Under the pieces are notes generated by a model. It was not told the DNA's origin and made no database searches. It saw only the letters and a program-made list of their open reading frames with translations. Positions 1 to 5,954 of a DNA stretch of 5,991 bases are shown in pieces. Every line of letters starts with the position of its first letter. Position 1 is the stretch's first letter. Source of the DNA: an uncultured Peptococcaceae bacterium (GTDB lineage: Bacteria; Bacillota; Peptococcia; Peptococcales; Peptococcaceae); assembly GCA_902496505.1 (NCBI GenBank), contig CABVBB010000154.1:1-5991 (forward strand), given 5' to 3'. The position numbers and the translations under genes were made by a program.

Positions 1-2
1 AA

Positions 3-50
3 GCGGGCAGAGTGAAGCCAACGCTGCATTATGGGACGATAAGGAGATGA
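3..50 (+). CDS. Possible 3' end of an upstream gene (very tentative)
   Basis: One frame is open from the left edge and closes with TGA at 48-50, immediately before the ATG at 51. It would encode only about 15 residues ending in HYGTIRR, too few to assign to a family. The reasons to mention it are that no promoter is visible in the 50 bases before the LysR gene, so transcription probably comes from outside, and that a stop abutting the next start is typical of an operon. A second frame is also open at the edge, so chance is a real alternative. Confidence 0.2.
   Translation, partial: AGRVKPTLHYGTIRR
41..46 (+). promoter_or_regulatory. Ribosome binding site of the LysR-type gene
   Basis: AAGGAG lies 4 bases before the ATG at 51 and 10 bases before the in-frame ATG at 57. 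The spacing is short for the first and acceptable for the second, so it does not settle the start; 57 is preferred here. The two options differ by two residues. Confidence 0.7.
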
Positions 51-56
51 ATGCGT

Positions 57-974
57 ATGAAAACAGAGCATCTGGACTATCTGCTGGAAGTGATCAAATG
101 CCGTTCTATCAACAAAGCCAGCAAGAAACTGCACCTCAATCATCAGTATCTCAGCCAGATCATCAGCGCCGTGGAGGAGGAATGCGGCGTCAAGCTGGTG
201 GAGCGGACGCGGTTGGGAATAGAGCTGACAGAGGCGGGTCGGCAGGCATTGCCGCAGATGGAGGCTATCAGCCGCCAATTCCACGCCTTGCTGGCGTCCT
301 TCCAGCCCGTGCTGGCGGATAAGCAGCTGACCGGCGAGCTCAAGTTCTACTGCCTGCCCAGCCTCAATCCGCAGCTCATTGGCCGCATCATCCATTTGCT
401 GCAGGCTCAGTATCCCGGCGTGGATATTTTGCTGCAGGAGATGAGCTGTCAAGCGGTATTGGAGCGGGTCAAAGAGGAGAAAAACGCCATCGGCCAAGTG
501 CTGACCTCGCCGCAGGTGCCACAATTGCAGCTTGCGCCGGCGGACGGCGTAGAGCTCATCCCGCTCCGGGAACGGCCTATCGTAGCCTGGGTGGCGGAAG
601 ACAGTCCCCTGCGCAGGAAGTACGACAGCATCACCCTCAAAAGTCTGCTCAAATACAACGTGGTGCTTTACGCGCCGGAGGGCAAGGAAGAGTCTGCACC
701 CTACAAGGTCATGCGCAGCATCATGCCCTCCCCGCCCATCAAATGCGTGACCAATAACCTCAGCACCTTCTATCAGCTGATGACAGGGGAGAACGCCATC
801 GCTGTAGGGACGAAGCATTCCTTTGACGAAGGCATGGGACGGCTGGCGATGATCCCTGTACGAGACAATATCAAGGTCGCGGTGGCCTTGGTGGTCAATG
901 ACGAAAGCAGGCAGCTGCCGTATGTGCAGACGTTTATCGAGATCTGTCAGGAACTTTATATGACCCAGGATTGA
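57..974 (+). CDS. LysR-family transcriptional regulator
   Basis: This is a DNA-binding regulator of 305 residues, within the usual LysR range of about 290-310. The N-terminal winged helix-turn-helix spans roughly residues 3-62: LDYLLEV, then INKASKKLHLNHQYLSQII as the helix-turn-helix, then the conserved EEECGVKLVERT and LTEAG signatures. A linker helix follows (about 63-90), then a periplasmic-binding-protein-like effector domain (about 92-300) starting GELKFYCLPSLNP and containing the common YPGVDILL segment. Such proteins act as cytoplasmic tetramers that sense a small molecule and activate or repress neighbouring genes. The recognition helix has NHQYLSQ where most members read SQPALSR, so the operator may differ. 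The effector cannot be inferred: the only complete neighbours are convergent, and a divergent target would lie beyond the left edge. A start at 51 would add Met-Arg. Confidence 0.88.
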   Translation: MKTEHLDYLLEVIKCRSINKASKKLHLNHQYLSQIISAVEEECGVKLVERTRLGIELTEAGRQALPQMEAISRQFHALLASFQPVLADKQLTGELKFYCLPSLNPQLIGRIIHLLQAQYPGVDILLQEMSCQAVLERVKEEKNAIGQVLTSPQVPQLQLAPADGVELIPLRERPIVAWVAEDSPLRRKYDSITLKSLLKYNVVLYAPEGKEESAPYKVMRSIMPSPPIKCVTNNLSTFYQLMTGENAIAVGTKHSFDEGMGRLAMIPVRDNIKVAVALVVNDESRQLPYVQTFIEICQELYMTQD

Positions 975-985
975 CGGCAGAATAA

Positions 986-1019
986 AAAAGCGTTTTGGCA
1001 CGAGGACCAAAACGCTTTT
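986..1019. terminator. Bidirectional intrinsic terminator between convergent genes
   Basis: A perfect 13-bp inverted repeat (986-998 with 1007-1019) closes an 8-base loop. It is flanked by A-runs on the left and T-runs on the right, so the RNA ends in a U tract in either direction: UUUUCU on the + strand and UUUUUU on the - strand. It begins 11 bases after the LysR stop and lies 14 bases beyond the end of the pseudouridine synthase gene, so it can stop both transcripts. Confidence 0.92.
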
Positions 1020-1033
1020 CTATTGGCGGTTAT

Positions 1034-1762
1034 TTAAGTAAGCGACGCGCCGATCAGGGCCACGTCTGCGGGGCTGAGTTTCTTGACCTGGCCGAGGGGG
1101 AGCGTCTCATCCAGCGGCAGCTGACCGATCTGCACCCGTTTGAGATAGGTGACGCTTTTGCCCACAGCTTCAAACATCCGCTTGACCTGGTGGAATTTGC
1201 CTTCGGTGATGGTGAGCAGGATCTCGGATACAGCACCGGCCTGGACGATGGTCAGTTCCGCTGGCTGGCAGAGCGTGCCGTCCTCTAAGGTCAGCCCTTG
1301 GGCGAAGGCGGCGGCGTCCTCTGCTGTGACCAGGCCGTCGATCTTGGCATAATAGGTCTTGGGCACGTGTTTTTTGGGCGAGAGCATATTATGAGCGAAC
1401 TGACCATTGTTCGTGAGCAGCAAAAAGCCCTCGGTGTCTTTATCCAGCCGGCCGGCGATGAAAAGTTCCATTTTGCTGTAGGGCTCGGGCAACAGCGCCA
1501 TGACCGTGGGATCGCGCATATCTTCGGTAGCGCTCAAGTACCCGGCGGGCTTGTGCATCATCAGATAGATGAACGGTTCGTAAATGACCGGCTGGCCGCA
1601 GCAGAGGATCTGATCGGCAGCCGGATCGATGGACTGCTCCGGTTTCTTGGCGGTCATGCCATTGACGCTGACCCGCCCCTGCTTGATCAGGGTACGGACG
1701 TCTTTGCGGGTGCCCAGCCCCATGTGGCTGAGCAATTTATCTAATCGCAGTTTTTCACTCAT
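1034..1762 (-). CDS. rsuA: RsuA-family 16S rRNA pseudouridine synthase
   Basis: This cytoplasmic enzyme of 242 residues isomerises a uridine in rRNA to pseudouridine; in RsuA the target is U516 of 16S rRNA in the small-subunit precursor. An N-terminal S4 RNA-binding domain (about 4-60) contains LRLDKLLSHMG and IKQGRVSVNG. The catalytic domain follows with HKPAGYLSAT (70-79), the motif GRLDKDTEGFLLLTNNG (104-120) whose Asp107 is the expected nucleophile, TYYAKIDG (136-143), and EGKFHQVKRMFEAVG (187-201), a stretch typical of the RsuA/RluB group. Length and motifs match Bacillus YtzG-type proteins. The start is firm: AAGGAG at 1769-1774 sits 6 bases upstream. The gene is second in an operon with the dehydrogenase, 10 bases downstream of it. 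RluB/RluF-type activity on 23S rRNA is the main alternative, less likely on the motif wording. Confidence 0.93.
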   Translation of the reverse strand: MSEKLRLDKLLSHMGLGTRKDVRTLIKQGRVSVNGMTAKKPEQSIDPAADQILCCGQPVIYEPFIYLMMHKPAGYLSATEDMRDPTVMALLPEPYSKMELFIAGRLDKDTEGFLLLTNNGQFAHNMLSPKKHVPKTYYAKIDGLVTAEDAAAFAQGLTLEDGTLCQPAELTIVQAGAVSEILLTITEGKFHQVKRMFEAVGKSVTYLKRVQIGQLPLDETLPLGQVKKLSPADVALIGASLT

Positions 1763-1777
1763 GACGAACTCCTTAGG
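1763..1777 (-). promoter_or_regulatory. Stop codon overlapping the ribosome site of rsuA
   Basis: On the minus strand the sequence reads CCTAAGGAGTTCGTC before the rsuA ATG. The TAA of the dehydrogenase (1775-1773) shares its two A bases with the AAGGAG of rsuA. A ribosome finishing the first gene therefore occupies the initiation site of the second, which suggests translational coupling or at least one shared mRNA. Confidence 0.75.
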
Positions 1778-2558
1778 AACGGGATCTGGGGCGGAAGGAT
1801 TTGTGCGGGCTGCCCTTGCGGTGCTGCAAATGGTAGGCGATACGCACCAAAAGACGCTCAGGCACCAGCGGCGTCAGCATGTGCGCCAGTTTCATCAGCG
1901 GCCCGGGAATGATGATCAGGCGGCGGCGAAACATCTGCTCGATGGCGTAGCGGGCCACTGGGTAGCTTCTGAGCCCTGGCACGCTGAAGCGGACGCCTGC
2001 GGTCTGGTTGAATTCCGTATTGACCGGTCCGGGGCAGAGGACGCTGATGCTTACCGCGCTGTGATCGCGGCGCAGTTCTTCGGCAATGGCTTCGCTCAAG
2101 CGCAGCACATAAGCCTTGGACGCGTAATAGGAAGCCAAGAGCGGTCCGGGCAGAAAAGCCGCCGAAGAGGCCACATTCAAGATATAGCCATGATCGCGGG
2201 CCTTGAAATCCTGGAGGAAACATTTCGTCAGGATGTGTACGGCCTGGATATTGGTGGCGATGAGGGCAAGCTCCTGGTCCAGATCGCTTTCGTCAAAAGG
2301 CCCGTAGACGCCGAAGCCGGCATTATTGATCAAGATATCGATGTTTTCGTCCTTGAGCGCTTGATAGAGCGCCAGACAGGCGTCCTTTTCGGACAGATCG
2401 CAGACACGTACCTGCGCGCTGGGCGAGAGCAGCGCCTTGAGCTCGGCTAAGCGTTCCTCTCTGCGGGCCACGCAGATCACGTCGATGCCCATGTCATCCA
2501 GGATGCGGGCCATATCCCAGCCTAATCCTGAGCTGGCGCCGGTGACCAATGCTTTCAT
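1773..2558 (-). CDS. Short-chain dehydrogenase/reductase (classical SDR)
   Basis: This is a soluble NAD(P)-dependent oxidoreductase of 261 residues, the usual size for classical SDRs. The Rossmann cofactor motif TGASSGLG is at residues 6-13 and NNAG at 78-81. The catalytic tetrad can be read as Asn103, Ser131 (in NVASSAAF), Tyr144 and Lys148 (in YYASK), followed by the PG motif in CPGPVNTEF (175-183). Two arginines after the second beta strand (ARREERL, 31-37) suggest NADP(H) rather than NAD(H). The sequence style resembles the DltE/YqjQ-like group, but the substrate cannot be told. The C-terminal 50 residues contain a hydrophobic patch (LIIIPGPLMKLAHML) and a basic tail rich in Arg, His and Ser, which may associate with membrane or nucleic acid; this is inference. 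The start is supported by AAGGAG at 2568-2573, 9 bases upstream. First gene of the operon with rsuA. Confidence 0.9.
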   Translation of the reverse strand: MKALVTGASSGLGWDMARILDDMGIDVICVARREERLAELKALLSPSAQVRVCDLSEKDACLALYQALKDENIDILINNAGFGVYGPFDESDLDQELALIATNIQAVHILTKCFLQDFKARDHGYILNVASSAAFLPGPLLASYYASKAYVLRLSEAIAEELRRDHSAVSISVLCPGPVNTEFNQTAGVRFSVPGLRSYPVARYAIEQMFRRRLIIIPGPLMKLAHMLTPLVPERLLVRIAYHLQHRKGSPHKSFRPRSRS

Positions 2559-2590
2559 AAAAAGTCACTCCTTTTGGGTGTGTTTTCCTT

Positions 2591-2619
2591 ATCATACGCT
2601 ATTTGGCCCCGTCCTGCAA
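2591..2619 (-). promoter_or_regulatory. Sigma-A-type promoter for the SDR-rsuA operon
   Basis: On the minus strand TTGCAG (2619-2614) is followed after 17 bases by TATGAT (2596-2591). Transcription would begin near 2584, giving a leader of about 25 bases that contains the ribosome site. It is back to back with the tRNA promoter, with about 29 A/T-rich bases between the two -35 boxes. Confidence 0.72.
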
Positions 2620-2648
2620 GTTTTGCTGAAAAAAATGAAAAATGGTGA

Positions 2649-2677
2649 TTGACAAACGATAGATCCCCGTATATAAT
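2649..2677 (+). promoter_or_regulatory. Full-consensus sigma-70/sigma-A promoter for tRNA-Glu
   Basis: TTGACA (2649-2654) and TATAAT (2672-2677) are both perfect matches, separated by the optimal 17 bases. A-rich DNA just upstream (2628-2643, with A-tracts) may act as an UP element. The predicted start near 2684 lies about 15 bases before the tRNA. Such strength is usual for stable RNA genes. Confidence 0.93.
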
Positions 2678-2698
2678 ATACACATTGCAAATGAATAT

Positions 2699-2770
2699 GG
2701 CTCGTTGGTCAAGGGGTTAAGACGCCACCCTCTCACGGTGGAATCAGGGGTTCGATTCCCCTACGGGCTA
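2699..2770 (+). tRNA. tRNA-Glu, anticodon CUC
   Basis: All cloverleaf parts can be folded by eye. Acceptor stem: 2699-2705 with 2763-2769, with wobble pairs at 1-72 (G-U) and 4-69 (U-G). D arm: GTC/GAC around an AAGGGGTTAA loop. Anticodon stem: CCACC/GGTGG around CTCTCAC, giving anticodon CUC, which reads GAG. Then a 4-base variable loop and a T arm AGGGG/CCCCT with loop TTCGATT. The discriminator is A (2770). The next bases are CTA, so the CCA end is not encoded and must be added after transcription. The wobble G1-U72 and A73 resemble other Bacillota tRNA-Glu genes as far as I recall them. The gene lies directly upstream of glutamyl-tRNA synthetase. Confidence 0.93.
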
Positions 2771-2781
2771 CTAGCAAAGAG

Positions 2782-2816
2782 TAGGACGGACGCGCAGGCA
2801 GCCGTTCTATTTTTTT
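2782..2816 (+). terminator. Intrinsic terminator between tRNA-Glu and gltX
   Basis: TAGGACGG (2782-2789) pairs with CCGTTCTA (2802-2809), an 8-bp stem with one G-U pair and a 12-base loop, followed at once by seven T residues (2810-2816). It begins 12 bases after the tRNA and ends 35 bases before the gltX start. It should release most tRNA transcripts, so gltX would be expressed by read-through or by regulated antitermination. No separate gltX promoter is evident between 2771 and 2851. Confidence 0.8.
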
Positions 2817-2851
2817 ATGAAATCAATGATGTTGGAGAGGAAGATGGGATC

Positions 2852-4501
2852 ATGGATTATCAAGGCTTAAGCGAGCTGATGTTTCCCCAGATAACAAAAA
2901 CGATTGCGGATTATGAAGGGCTCTATCCCCAGAGAGATCTGCCAGAGGGTGCGCGGGTCACGCGTTTGGCGCCAAGCCCCACAGGCTTCATCCATTTGGG
3001 TAATCTATACGGAGCGCTGGCTGATGAACGTCTGGCCCATCAGAGCGGCGGCGTTTTTTTCCTGCGCATTGAAGATACAGATGATAAGCGTGAAGTAGAG
3101 GGCGCTGTAGAAACGCTGATCACCTCTCTGGATTATTTCGGCATCCATTTCGACGAGGGTGCGACCATCACCGGCGAGATCGGCGCGTACGGCCCTTACC
3201 AGCAGAGCGTGCGCAAGGACGTCTATCAGGCGGTGGCCAAGGAATTAGTGGCCAAAGGTCTGGCTTACCCCTGCTTCTGCTCTGAGGAGACGCTGGCCGC
3301 CAGCCGGGCAGCGCAGGAAGCACAGAAGGCAAATATCGGTTATTACGGCACTTGGGCAGTCTGCCGCCATTTGTCGCTGGAGGAAGCGGCAGCCAAGATC
3401 GCAGCTGGCGAAAAATACGTCGTCCGTCTGCGCTCCACCTACCGCGGTGACACCATTTTGGTCGAGGACGCTATCCGCGGTGCGTTGAGCCTGCCGGCCA
3501 ATCAGCAGGATATCGTGCTTTTGAAGCAAAACGGTATCCCCACGTATCATTTCGCCCATGTCGTGGACGACCACTTCATGCGGACGACCCATGTGGTGCG
3601 CGGTGAAGAGTGGCTGTCCACCCTGCCGGCGCACGTAGAGATGTTCCAGGCGCTGGAATGGCCGCTGCCCATCTATTGCCACACGGCGCATTTGATGAAG
3701 CAGGACGGTGCCACGCGGCGCAAACTGTCCAAACGCAAGGATCCGGAGCTGGGCTTGGATTATTACCGCAGCTTAGGCTATCATCCGCAGGCTGTGCGCG
3801 AATACCTGATGACCATCCTCAATTCCAACTATGAGGAATGGCGTCTGGCCAATCCCCACACCCCTTCCACAGAGTTCAATGTGACGATGGAGAAGATGGG
3901 CAAGTCCGGCGCATTGTTCGACCTCGATAAGCTCAATGACATCGCTAAGGACGTCATGGCCGAGATGAGCGCAGCGGATATTTATGAATTTCTGCTGGAT
4001 TGGGCGAAGGACCACAAGCCCGAGGCTTATCAGGAATTGGCCCAAGAGCGGCAGATGGTCGAGGGACTTTTGGATATCGGCCGCAGCGGGGATAAGCCGC
4101 GTAAGGACCTCATTTACGCTAAGCAGATCTTTGAGTTCATCGCGTACTGCTTCGATGATCATTATGTACGGGAAGATGATTACTCTGAGCACTTGAGCGC
4201 AGAGGATATCCGCACCATTTTGGAAGCGTATAAGGCGCACTACATTTTTGCAGACGATGATGAAGTCTGGTTCGGCAAGATGAAGGACATGGCCACTGGC
4301 ATGGGCTATGCCGCCAAACCCAAGGATTATAAGAAAAACCCTGACCAGTACAAAGGCCACATCGGCGATGTGATGGGCGTTATCCGTCTGGCCATCGTCG
4401 GCCGGACCAATTCCCCCGACCTCTGGAGCATCCAGCAGGTCATGGGCTACGACCGGGTGATGAAGCGCATCGACAGCGCTTTGGCTGCACTGGAAGCATA
4501 A
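2852..4501 (+). CDS. gltX: Glutamyl-tRNA synthetase (long Clostridia-type form)
   Basis: This class I synthetase attaches glutamate to tRNA-Glu using ATP. The protein has 549 residues, against about 470-500 for the common bacterial form. Much of the extra length is an N-terminal extension of about 34 residues before the catalytic domain. The nucleotide-binding motif is PSPTGFIHLGN (41-51), with HLGN in place of HIGH. A zinc-site pattern like that of E. coli GluRS is visible as C141-x-C143 and C171-x-H173. The segment VVDDHFMRTTHVVRGEEWL (237-255) and the KMSKS-type loop KLSKRKD (291-297) follow. The rest is the helical anticodon-binding region. The frame stays open back into the tRNA, but ATG 2852 is the only sensible start, with GAGAGGAAG (2835-2843) upstream. 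Whether it also charges tRNA-Gln cannot be read from the sequence. The neighbouring tRNA-Glu is a natural substrate. Confidence 0.94.
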   Translation: MDYQGLSELMFPQITKTIADYEGLYPQRDLPEGARVTRLAPSPTGFIHLGNLYGALADERLAHQSGGVFFLRIEDTDDKREVEGAVETLITSLDYFGIHFDEGATITGEIGAYGPYQQSVRKDVYQAVAKELVAKGLAYPCFCSEETLAASRAAQEAQKANIGYYGTWAVCRHLSLEEAAAKIAAGEKYVVRLRSTYRGDTILVEDAIRGALSLPANQQDIVLLKQNGIPTYHFAHVVDDHFMRTTHVVRGEEWLSTLPAHVEMFQALEWPLPIYCHTAHLMKQDGATRRKLSKRKDPELGLDYYRSLGYHPQAVREYLMTILNSNYEEWRLANPHTPSTEFNVTMEKMGKSGALFDLDKLNDIAKDVMAEMSAADIYEFLLDWAKDHKPEAYQELAQERQMVEGLLDIGRSGDKPRKDLIYAKQIFEFIAYCFDDHYVREDDYSEHLSAEDIRTILEAYKAHYIFADDDEVWFGKMKDMATGMGYAAKPKDYKKNPDQYKGHIGDVMGVIRLAIVGRTNSPDLWSIQQVMGYDRVMKRIDSALAALEA

Positions 4502-4504
4502 ATA

Positions 4505-4544
4505 AGAGATAGGGAGTGACGTGTTGACGCCGCTCCCTATCTTT
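4505..4544 (+). terminator. Terminator after gltX
   Basis: AGATAGGGAG (4507-4516) pairs perfectly with CTCCCTATCT (4533-4542), can be extended by two pairs outward, and begins 3 bases after the stop codon. The U tract is short (CUUUG), so termination may be incomplete, but the position and 10-bp perfect stem fit an intrinsic terminator. Confidence 0.75.
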
Positions 4545-4679
4545 GCATCATAGGGGTCTGGACCGCGCAGAAAACGGGCAGACTAAAGGTAAATAGTACC
4601 AGATGGAAGCGGCTGAGGCCAGCACGGCGAAAAATGACGAGCAAACGGCAAAAAAGCAGAATCTGTCATTAAAATGTTG
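4545..4679. other. Intergenic stretch with no recognised feature
   Basis: Between the gltX terminator and the mreB promoter there is no ORF with a ribosome site. Only short hairpins are visible, for example GCTG/CAGC near 4611-4622 and the distant 6-base repeat AATGAC/GTCATT (4633-4638, 4665-4670); neither is strong enough to call. Confidence 0.5.
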
Positions 4680-4708
4680 TTGATTCAGCCCGTAAATAGG
4701 CGTAAAAT
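4680..4708 (+). promoter_or_regulatory. Putative promoter of mreB
   Basis: TTGATT (4680-4685) is followed after exactly 17 bases by TAAAAT (4703-4708). Transcription would start near 4715, leaving a leader of about 45 bases. An overlapping TAATAT (4708-4713) could be used instead. The match is good but not perfect, and this AT-rich stretch allows chance matches. Confidence 0.6.
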
Positions 4709-4759
4709 AATATGACAAGCCAAATCCATGAATAAATTGGAGCCAAAGGAGAATTAACC

Positions 4760-5782
4760 ATGCTTTTTACAGGAGAAGATATTGCAGTTGACTTGGGAAC
4801 AGCCAGCGTGCTGGTATATGTCAAGAAAAAAGGCATCGTGCTCAATGAGCCGTCTGTAGTCGCCATTGATAATAATACCAATCGGGTCATTGCTGTGGGG
4901 GCAGAGGCCAGAGAAATGCTCGGCCGTACACCCGGTAATATCGTGGCCATCCGTCCCTTGCGCGACGGCGTGATCGCAGAGTATGACGTGACCGAAAAAA
5001 TGCTCAAATATTTTATCAGCAAAGCCGTAGGCAAGAAGACGTTCTTCAAGCCCCGCGTGATGATCTGCATCCCTTCTGGGGTGACCAGTGTCGAGGAACG
5101 TGCCGTCAAGCAGGCCGCTCTGGCTGCTGGCGCTAAGGAAGCTTACTTGATCGAAGAGCCTGTGGCTGCGGCCTTGGGCGCAGGCATCGACATTGCCGAA
5201 CCGAATGGCAGCATGGTCGTTGACGTCGGCGGCGGCACCACTGACATCGCTGTGCTTTCTCTGGGCGGCGTGGTCTGCAGCAAATCCATCCGCGTCGGCG
5301 GCGACAAATTTGACGAAGCCATCGTACGCTATATCCGCCGCTATTTCAATCTGGTCATCGGCGAGCGTACCGCTGAGGAAGTCAAAAAAGAGATCGGCAC
5401 CGCTTATCCCAAAGAACGGGAGGGCGCTTCTGCTGAGATCAAAGGCCGCGATCTGATGACCGGTCTGCCGAAGACCGTCACCGTCACTGCCGAAGAGATC
5501 AATAAAGCCATCACCGAGCAGGTCGAGGACATCATCGCAGCGGTCAAAGAAGTGCTGGAGAAGACTCCGCCGGAACTAGCCGGCGACATCATGAACCGCG
5601 GCATCGTCATGACCGGCGGCGGTTCTCTGCTGCATGGTCTGGATATCCTCATTTCCGAACGCACCGGACTGCCTACCCATATCCCTGATGACGCCATCTC
5701 CTGCGTGGCCATCGGCACCGGCCTGGCGCTGCAGAATTTGGATGCGCTGAAAGCCAGCGGCACCAAAAAAGAACTCTCTTAA
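4760..5782 (+). CDS. mreB: Rod-shape actin homologue MreB/Mbl
   Basis: This bacterial actin of 340 residues (family usually 330-350) binds ATP and forms membrane-attached filaments that direct lateral cell-wall synthesis. The actin-fold motifs are in order: phosphate-1 DLGTA (11-15), the MreB signatures GIVLNEPSVVA (25-35) and GRTPGNIVAIRPLRDGVIA (55-73), the connect-1 region IEEPVAAALGAG (131-142), phosphate-2 DVGGGTTDIAV (155-165), and the adenosine motif MTGGGSLL (284-291). Phe95-Phe96 fall where Thermotoga MreB has its membrane-inserting hydrophobic loop; this is inferred by position. AAAGGAG at 4745-4751, 8 bases upstream, fixes the start. MreB and its paralogue Mbl cannot be separated with certainty here. 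No mreC follows within the remaining 209 bases and it has its own promoter, so it looks like a single-gene unit, which would suit an Mbl-type paralogue. Confidence 0.94.
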   Translation: MLFTGEDIAVDLGTASVLVYVKKKGIVLNEPSVVAIDNNTNRVIAVGAEAREMLGRTPGNIVAIRPLRDGVIAEYDVTEKMLKYFISKAVGKKTFFKPRVMICIPSGVTSVEERAVKQAALAAGAKEAYLIEEPVAAALGAGIDIAEPNGSMVVDVGGGTTDIAVLSLGGVVCSKSIRVGGDKFDEAIVRYIRRYFNLVIGERTAEEVKKEIGTAYPKEREGASAEIKGRDLMTGLPKTVTVTAEEINKAITEQVEDIIAAVKEVLEKTPPELAGDIMNRGIVMTGGGSLLHGLDILISERTGLPTHIPDDAISCVAIGTGLALQNLDALKASGTKKELS

Positions 5783-5793
5783 TCAGGGGCACA

Positions 5794-5954
5794 GAACGGC
5801 GAGAATTGCACATTTCGTCGTTATCCAAGTAACGAAAAGTCTTCACGACCCGCCCCACGCATTTTTGGTGGGGTGCAGGCCGCTTTGGCTTTGCGTCACT
5901 TGGGTGCCTCGCGCCACGCTTTTCTGCGGGGCGCTGCATCGATTCTCGCCGTTT
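5794..5954. repeat. Nested palindromic element downstream of mreB
   Basis: The outer arms AACGGCGAGAAT (5795-5806) and ATTCTCGCCGTT (5942-5953) are perfect 12-base complements, and TGCA (5807-5810) can pair with TGCA (5935-5938) across a 3-base bulge. Inside, 5825-5839 pairs with 5889-5903 in 13 of 15 positions. Within that, CCCCAC (5853-5858) pairs with GTGGGG (5868-5873). A further hairpin, 5911-5919 with 5926-5934, pairs in 8 of 9 positions. The whole makes a branched fold of about 160 bases. No coding gene occupies it. It could be a dispersed palindromic repeat, the end of the mreB transcript, or a structured RNA; sequence alone does not decide. The orientation is unknown. Confidence 0.65.

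Noticed and set aside
1..29. Divergent minus-strand gene starting at 29, as LysR genes often have
   Set aside because: There is an ATG, but no ribosome site precedes it and only about nine codons fall inside the window.
47..322. A 91-codon + strand frame overlapping the LysR gene
   Set aside because: Its translation is low-complexity, rich in Gly, Gln and Ala, while the overlapping frame gives a full LysR protein.
1629..2450. A 273-codon + strand open frame across the rsuA start and the SDR gene
   Set aside because: It lies antisense to two genes with clear family motifs and good ribosome sites, its own translation has no recognisable domain, and its start has no ribosome site. It is a shadow of GC-rich coding DNA.
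2705..2851. Upstream extension of the gltX frame into the tRNA
   Set aside because: The first 49 codons translate the tRNA and the terminator hairpin. Similarity to the long-form GluRS family begins at the ATG at 2852, which has a ribosome site.
2771..2851. T-box or other riboswitch leader for gltX
   Set aside because: The segment is too short and lacks the T-box sequence and specifier stem. Only the single terminator hairpin is present.
3773..4360. A 195-codon minus-strand frame inside gltX, and similar antisense frames at 3245-3691 and 4669-5109
   Set aside because: All lie antisense to conserved gltX or mreB codons and show no domain or ribosome site.
4633..4670. Inverted repeat AATGAC/GTCATT upstream of mreB
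   Set aside because: Six bases with a 26-base gap in AT-rich DNA is likely by chance, with no further pairing.
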